A stretch of DNA of 54,443 nt from an uncultured Eubacteriales bacterium (lineage in GTDB: Bacteria; Bacillota; Clostridia; Oscillospirales; Oscillospiraceae): assembly GCA_900543625.1 (NCBI GenBank), contig UQSF01000014.1, forward strand, positions 1 to 54,443, written 5' to 3'. Shown here piece after piece: positions 51,942-54,443 of this stretch. Numbering within the stretch: the first letter of the stretch is position 1; the number at the start of each line of letters is the position of its first letter. The translations under genes and the position numbers were made by a program. A model generated the notes under the pieces. The model was given only the letters and a program-made list of their open reading frames with translations, searched no databases and was not told the DNA's origin.

Positions 51942-52682
51942 ATGCGAATTGATGTAATGGGCGTCGGGTTTGACAGCCTGACGATGGATGAAGCGGTCGC
52001 GCGTGCGCGTGACCTGATGGCGGAGCGGCGCGCGGCCTATGTCGTTACGCCGAACCCCGAGATCGTGATGCTCTGCCGTGAGGATGCGGCAGCCATGCAG
52101 GCCGTTCAGAATGCGGATCTCGTGCTGGCTGACGGTATCGGCGTGATCTACGGCGCGAAGATCCTCGGCACACCGCTGCGCGCGAAGCTGCCGGGCATCG
52201 ACTTTGCCGCGGCACTGATGACGCAGATGGGCCGCGAGGGCAAGAGCGTGTTTTTGCTCGGCGCAAAGCCCGGCGTCGCTGACGCTGCGGGCGAGAAGCT
52301 GCGCGAGCGGTTTCCCGGTCTCGTCATCGCCGGCACGAACGACGGCTATTTTCAGGATGATGATCCCGTTGTGGAGAAGATCAATGCCGTGCAGCCGGAT
52401 CTGCTGCTCGTATGCCTCGGCGCACCGAAGCAGGAGCTGTGGATGCAGCGCAACGCCCCGCGTCTGCGCGTTGGCCTTATGGCGGGTCTCGGCGGCAGTC
52501 TGGACGTGTTTGCCGGCAACGTCAAGCGCGCACCGAAGTTTTTCCAGAAGCTCGGTCTCGAGTGGTTTTACCGGCTCATCAAAGAGCCGAAGCGCATCGG
52601 CCGCATGATGAAATTGCCGAAATTCCTGTTTGCGGCCATCGGCCGCAGGCTGCGGGGGAAGAAACACCATGGCGAAGGGTAA
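51942..52682 (+). CDS. WecG/TagA/CpsF-family glycosyltransferase
   Basis: 246 residues, CGGAGGAAAC upstream. MGVGFDSLTMDEAVARA, VVTPNPEIVMLCRED (catalytic region), ADLVLADGIGVIYGAKILG, VFLLGAKPGVAD, LLVCLGAPKQELWM and GLGGSLDVFAG are the family's blocks. Transfers a sugar such as ManNAc onto undecaprenyl-linked GlcNAc for wall teichoic acid or another glycopolymer. No other teichoic acid genes are near, though uppP and an LCP protein in this window belong to the same pathway type. Overlaps the next gene by 14 bp. Confidence 0.93.
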   Translation: MRIDVMGVGFDSLTMDEAVARARDLMAERRAAYVVTPNPEIVMLCREDAAAMQAVQNADLVLADGIGVIYGAKILGTPLRAKLPGIDFAAALMTQMGREGKSVFLLGAKPGVADAAGEKLRERFPGLVIAGTNDGYFQDDDPVVEKINAVQPDLLLVCLGAPKQELWMQRNAPRLRVGLMAGLGGSLDVFAGNVKRAPKFFQKLGLEWFYRLIKEPKRIGRMMKLPKFLFAAIGRRLRGKKHHGEG

Positions 52683-53337
52683 ACTGTTCGTATTGGAGGG
52701 CATCGACGGCAGCGGAAAGTCCGCGCAGTACCGCCGCCTGTGCGCGCGTTTTGACGAGGCGGGCATGGCCTACCATCATATTGTGTTCCCGCGCTACGAC
52801 CAGGAATCGTCGGCACTGATCCGGATGTACCTCAACGGCGCGTTCGGTACGCACCCGTCGGACGTCAACGCTTATGCCGCGTCCACGTTTTTCGCGGTCG
52901 ACCGCTATGCGTCCTACCGCACCGACTGGGGCGAGATCTATGAAAACGGCGGCCTGATCCTCTCCGACCGCTACACGACCTCCAACGCCATCCATCAGGG
53001 CTCGAAGCTGCCCGAGGCGGAGCTGCCGGCCTTCTTTGACTGGCTGTACGATCTCGAGTACGGCAAGATGGGTCTGCCGCGCCCGGATCTGGTGCTCTAT
53101 CTGGACGTGGACCTGCCGACCTCGCTCAAGCGGATGCAGCACCGGCAGGAAAAACTCAACACCAAGGCCGACATCCATGAGCAGGATGAGGCGTATCTGG
53201 AAAACTGTCTGCGCATCGGCCGCCTTGCCGCTGCGCATTACGGCTGGACGGTCGTGCCGTTCATGAAAGACGGCGCAGAGCGTGCGCTCGAGGAAAAGCA
53301 CGAGGAGATCTTCTCGATCGTCCGCAGCGCTCTATGA
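52669..53337 (+). CDS. Thymidylate kinase-like protein
   Basis: 222 residues from ATG 52669. P-loop in FVLEGIDGSGKSAQYRRL, SDRYTTSNAIHQGSKLP (DR motif), LVLYLDVDLPTSLKRMQHRQ and the LID-side NTKADIHEQDEAYLENCLRI. It phosphorylates dTMP to dTDP by family; it belongs to a divergent TMPK group with DRYTTSN rather than the usual DRYxDSS. Coupled upstream to the TagA-type gene (14-bp overlap) and downstream by ATGA. Confidence 0.85.
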   Translation: MAKGKLFVLEGIDGSGKSAQYRRLCARFDEAGMAYHHIVFPRYDQESSALIRMYLNGAFGTHPSDVNAYAASTFFAVDRYASYRTDWGEIYENGGLILSDRYTTSNAIHQGSKLPEAELPAFFDWLYDLEYGKMGLPRPDLVLYLDVDLPTSLKRMQHRQEKLNTKADIHEQDEAYLENCLRIGRLAAAHYGWTVVPFMKDGAERALEEKHEEIFSIVRSAL

Positions 53338-53942
53338 GTATTTCCGAGGAAAAGTCCGCCCTGCGTCAGGCGCTGCGCCGGCGGCTTGCGCAGAGCGATC
53401 CCGCGGACAATGCCGCGTGCGACGTTGCTATTACGATGCAGGTGCTCGCACTGCCGGAGTTTCAGGCAGCGGAGCGGATCTTTGCCTATTGCAGCGTCGT
53501 GCCGGAGGTGGACACGCACGCCATTCTCGCGCAGGCGCGTCGCCGCGGGAAAACGGTGGCGCTTCCGGTCCCGGAGGCCGGCGGGCAGATGTACTTCGCG
53601 CGCTATGACGGCGCGCTCGTGCCCGGACGCTATGGCATCCCGCAGCCGCCGCGCAGCGCACCGGTGCTGCAGCCGCAGCCCGGCGATCTGATGCTTGTCC
53701 CGGCGCTCGCCTATGACCGCGCGGGGCGGCGTCTCGGCCGCGGCGGCGGGTACTATGACCGCTGTCTCGCGCAGCTTGACTGCTGCGCCGTGGGGCTCAT
53801 CCGTGCGGAATTTTTGCTCGACGCGCTGCCGACGGCGTGGAACGATATGCCGGTCGCGGCCGTCGTAACTGAGCAGGGCATTTTGCGCCCGCAGGAAAAA
53901 CCGGGGCTCCCGGAGGAGCCCCGATCCCTCGCCGGCTGTTAG
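53334..53942 (+). CDS. 5-formyltetrahydrofolate cyclo-ligase
   Basis: 202 residues. N-terminal basic helix (SEEKSALRQALRRRLAQ), IFAYCSVVPEVDTHAIL, KTVALPVPEAGGQMYFARY, and the signature LMLVPALAYDRAGRRLGRGGGYYDRCL. Converts 5-formyl-THF to methenyl-THF using ATP. Overlaps the kinase gene by 4 bp, and its stop overlaps the stop of the convergent Cys-rich gene by 4 bp, so the neighbour's terminator lies within this coding region. Confidence 0.94.
   Translation: MSISEEKSALRQALRRRLAQSDPADNAACDVAITMQVLALPEFQAAERIFAYCSVVPEVDTHAILAQARRRGKTVALPVPEAGGQMYFARYDGALVPGRYGIPQPPRSAPVLQPQPGDLMLVPALAYDRAGRRLGRGGGYYDRCLAQLDCCAVGLIRAEFLLDALPTAWNDMPVAAVVTEQGILRPQEKPGLPEEPRSLAGC
53896..53922 (-). terminator. Terminator of the Cys-rich gene, inside the cyclo-ligase gene
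   Basis: GGGGCTCC (53903-53910) pairs with GGAGCCCC (53915-53922), CGGA loop; on the minus strand the stem is followed by GGTTTTT. It lies in the last codons of the opposite-strand gene. Confidence 0.7.
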
Positions 53943-54070
53943 CAGCCGCAGCCGCAGTTGTTGTTGTTCTCGCAGCCGCAGTTGCCCCAGCTGCCGCCGC
54001 CGCAGCAGAAGAGCAGGATCAGAATGAGGATGATCCACAGACAGCTGTTGTTATTATTTGCGCAGCACAT
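53939..54070 (-). CDS. Cys/Asn-rich single-span mini-protein
   Basis: 43 residues from ATG 54070 (AGAAAGGG nine bases upstream). Layout: MCCANNNNSC, a hydrophobic span LWIILILILLFCC, then Gly/Cys/Asn-rich tail (GNCGCENNNNCGCGC). It has ten Cys. Similar short proteins in Clostridia are often labelled chorion class high-cysteine proteins by chance resemblance; a role in spore coat or envelope is possible but unproven. A longer frame to 54247 exists but lacks a ribosome binding site and runs through leader sequence. Ends in its own terminator within the convergent gene. Confidence 0.75.
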   Translation of the reverse strand: MCCANNNNSCLWIILILILLFCCGGGSWGNCGCENNNNCGCGC

Positions 54071-54272
54071 AACCAAAACCCTTTCTCCGCGCAACGGATT
54101 TTTGCGCAGCCAGACCCCGCGCGGTGCATGGATCTGACGCGAAGTTTTCCGGCAGGACCGGACAAACGGCGCCGTTTCCGTCCGTCGCCTTATCTTATGC
54201 CCCAAGGGGAAAGGGGGTTCCTGCGCCGTGAGGCCGCAGGGACGCATTCCAAGTTGACAGGGAGATCAAGCC
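54071..54272. other. Divergent intergenic region, no gene seen
   Basis: 202 bp between the Cys-rich gene and the last gene. It contains a small hairpin (CCTGCG/CGCAGG near 54213-54241). I see no clear -35/-10 pair with good spacing and no tRNA-like fold. Confidence 0.5.
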
Positions 54273-54443
54273 ATGGCCGATCATTTTAAGAACTTTGATG
54301 AGCTGTTTCGTGACGAACGAGAGCCATCCCGCCCGCAGCGCCCACCGCAGCGTCCGGCGCAGCCCGCCCGCCGTCGTCCGCAGCAGCAGGAGGGACAGCC
54401 GCGCGCTGCCCGCCACGGGAGCGGGCTTCCTCACGGCCAGCAA
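54273..54443 (+). CDS. N-terminus of an unrecognised protein, truncated by the window edge
   Basis: 57 codons open to the edge from ATG 54273, with AGGGAGATC upstream. Reads MADHFKNFDELFRDEREPSR, then a Pro/Gln/Arg-rich disordered stretch. Such starts are common on membrane or wall-associated proteins with disordered cytosolic tails, but the domain that would identify it lies outside. No function is proposed. Confidence 0.6.
   Translation, partial: MADHFKNFDELFRDEREPSRPQRPPQRPAQPARRRPQQQEGQPRAARHGSGLPHGQQ

Noticed and set aside
54071..54272. tRNA or other stable RNA
   Set aside because: No cloverleaf, no CCA-type acceptor pairing and no recognised RNA family pattern.

Overview
The window is a contiguous piece of a bacterial chromosome. 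It looks like a high-GC member of the Clostridia, most likely an Oscillospiraceae/Ruminococcaceae-type gut anaerobe. Evidence for this is the low-GC-phylum gene content (RqcH, YhaM, Mini-RNase III, RsfS, LCP protein, TrmFO, TmcAL), strong Shine-Dalgarno sites, sigma-A promoters standing out as AT-rich islands in GC-rich DNA, oxygen-sensitive iron-sulfur serine and cysteine lyases, and a Cys/Asn-rich mini-protein of a kind common in this group. Genus cannot be settled from the sequence alone. Gene density is high. I see no rRNA, tRNA, CRISPR array, IS element or prophage.

Layout. 1-748 (minus): N-terminal part of a secreted protein with two kinds of pentapeptide repeat, running off the left edge. 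749-1129: promoter region. 1130-3138: MarR regulator, PAP2 phosphatase and a YjdF/DUF2238-like membrane protein. 3198-5181 (minus): rplU-rpmA-obgE with an L21-type leader. 5383-6582 (minus): ackA, divergent from tmcAL (6708-7907). 8079-13103: complete branched-chain amino acid ABC transporter livJHMGF. 13230-15107: beta-propeller lipoprotein. 15108-15456: a noncoding region packed with inverted repeats. 15457-19129: prfA, a YrdC-CoaE fusion and an M18 aminopeptidase, translationally coupled. 19236-25425: uppP, ftsK/spoIIIE, mrnC, rqcH, vanZ-like. 25542-28512: cysteine desulfidase-like protein, sdaAB, sdaAA. 28659-30964: yhaM, cca. 31054-38500: trmH-type methylase, dprA, topA, trmFO, plsX, rnc. 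38671-49274: smc, ftsY, rdgB, yhbY, a nadD-yqeK fusion, LCP protein, rsfS, leuS. 49379-49564: rpsU. 49614-50177 (minus): prolyl-tRNA editing protein. 50316-53942: HAD phosphatase, sirtuin, TagA-type glycosyltransferase, dTMP kinase-like protein, 5-formyl-THF cyclo-ligase. 53939-54070 (minus): Cys-rich mini-protein. 54273-54443: start of a further gene.

Functionally the window is mostly housekeeping: translation and its quality control, tRNA modification and end repair, chromosome segregation, envelope assembly, and amino-acid uptake and fermentation (Liv transport, serine/cysteine to pyruvate, acetate kinase). The points most worth a second look are the inverted-repeat array upstream of prfA, the YrdC-CoaE fusion, the mature-length L27 with no prp gene beside it, the repeat-rich secreted protein at the left edge, the promoter embedded in a palindrome at 50203-50237, and Glu97 in place of the RqcH DR-motif Asp. 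I did not find a clear multi-gene defence or otherwise novel system.
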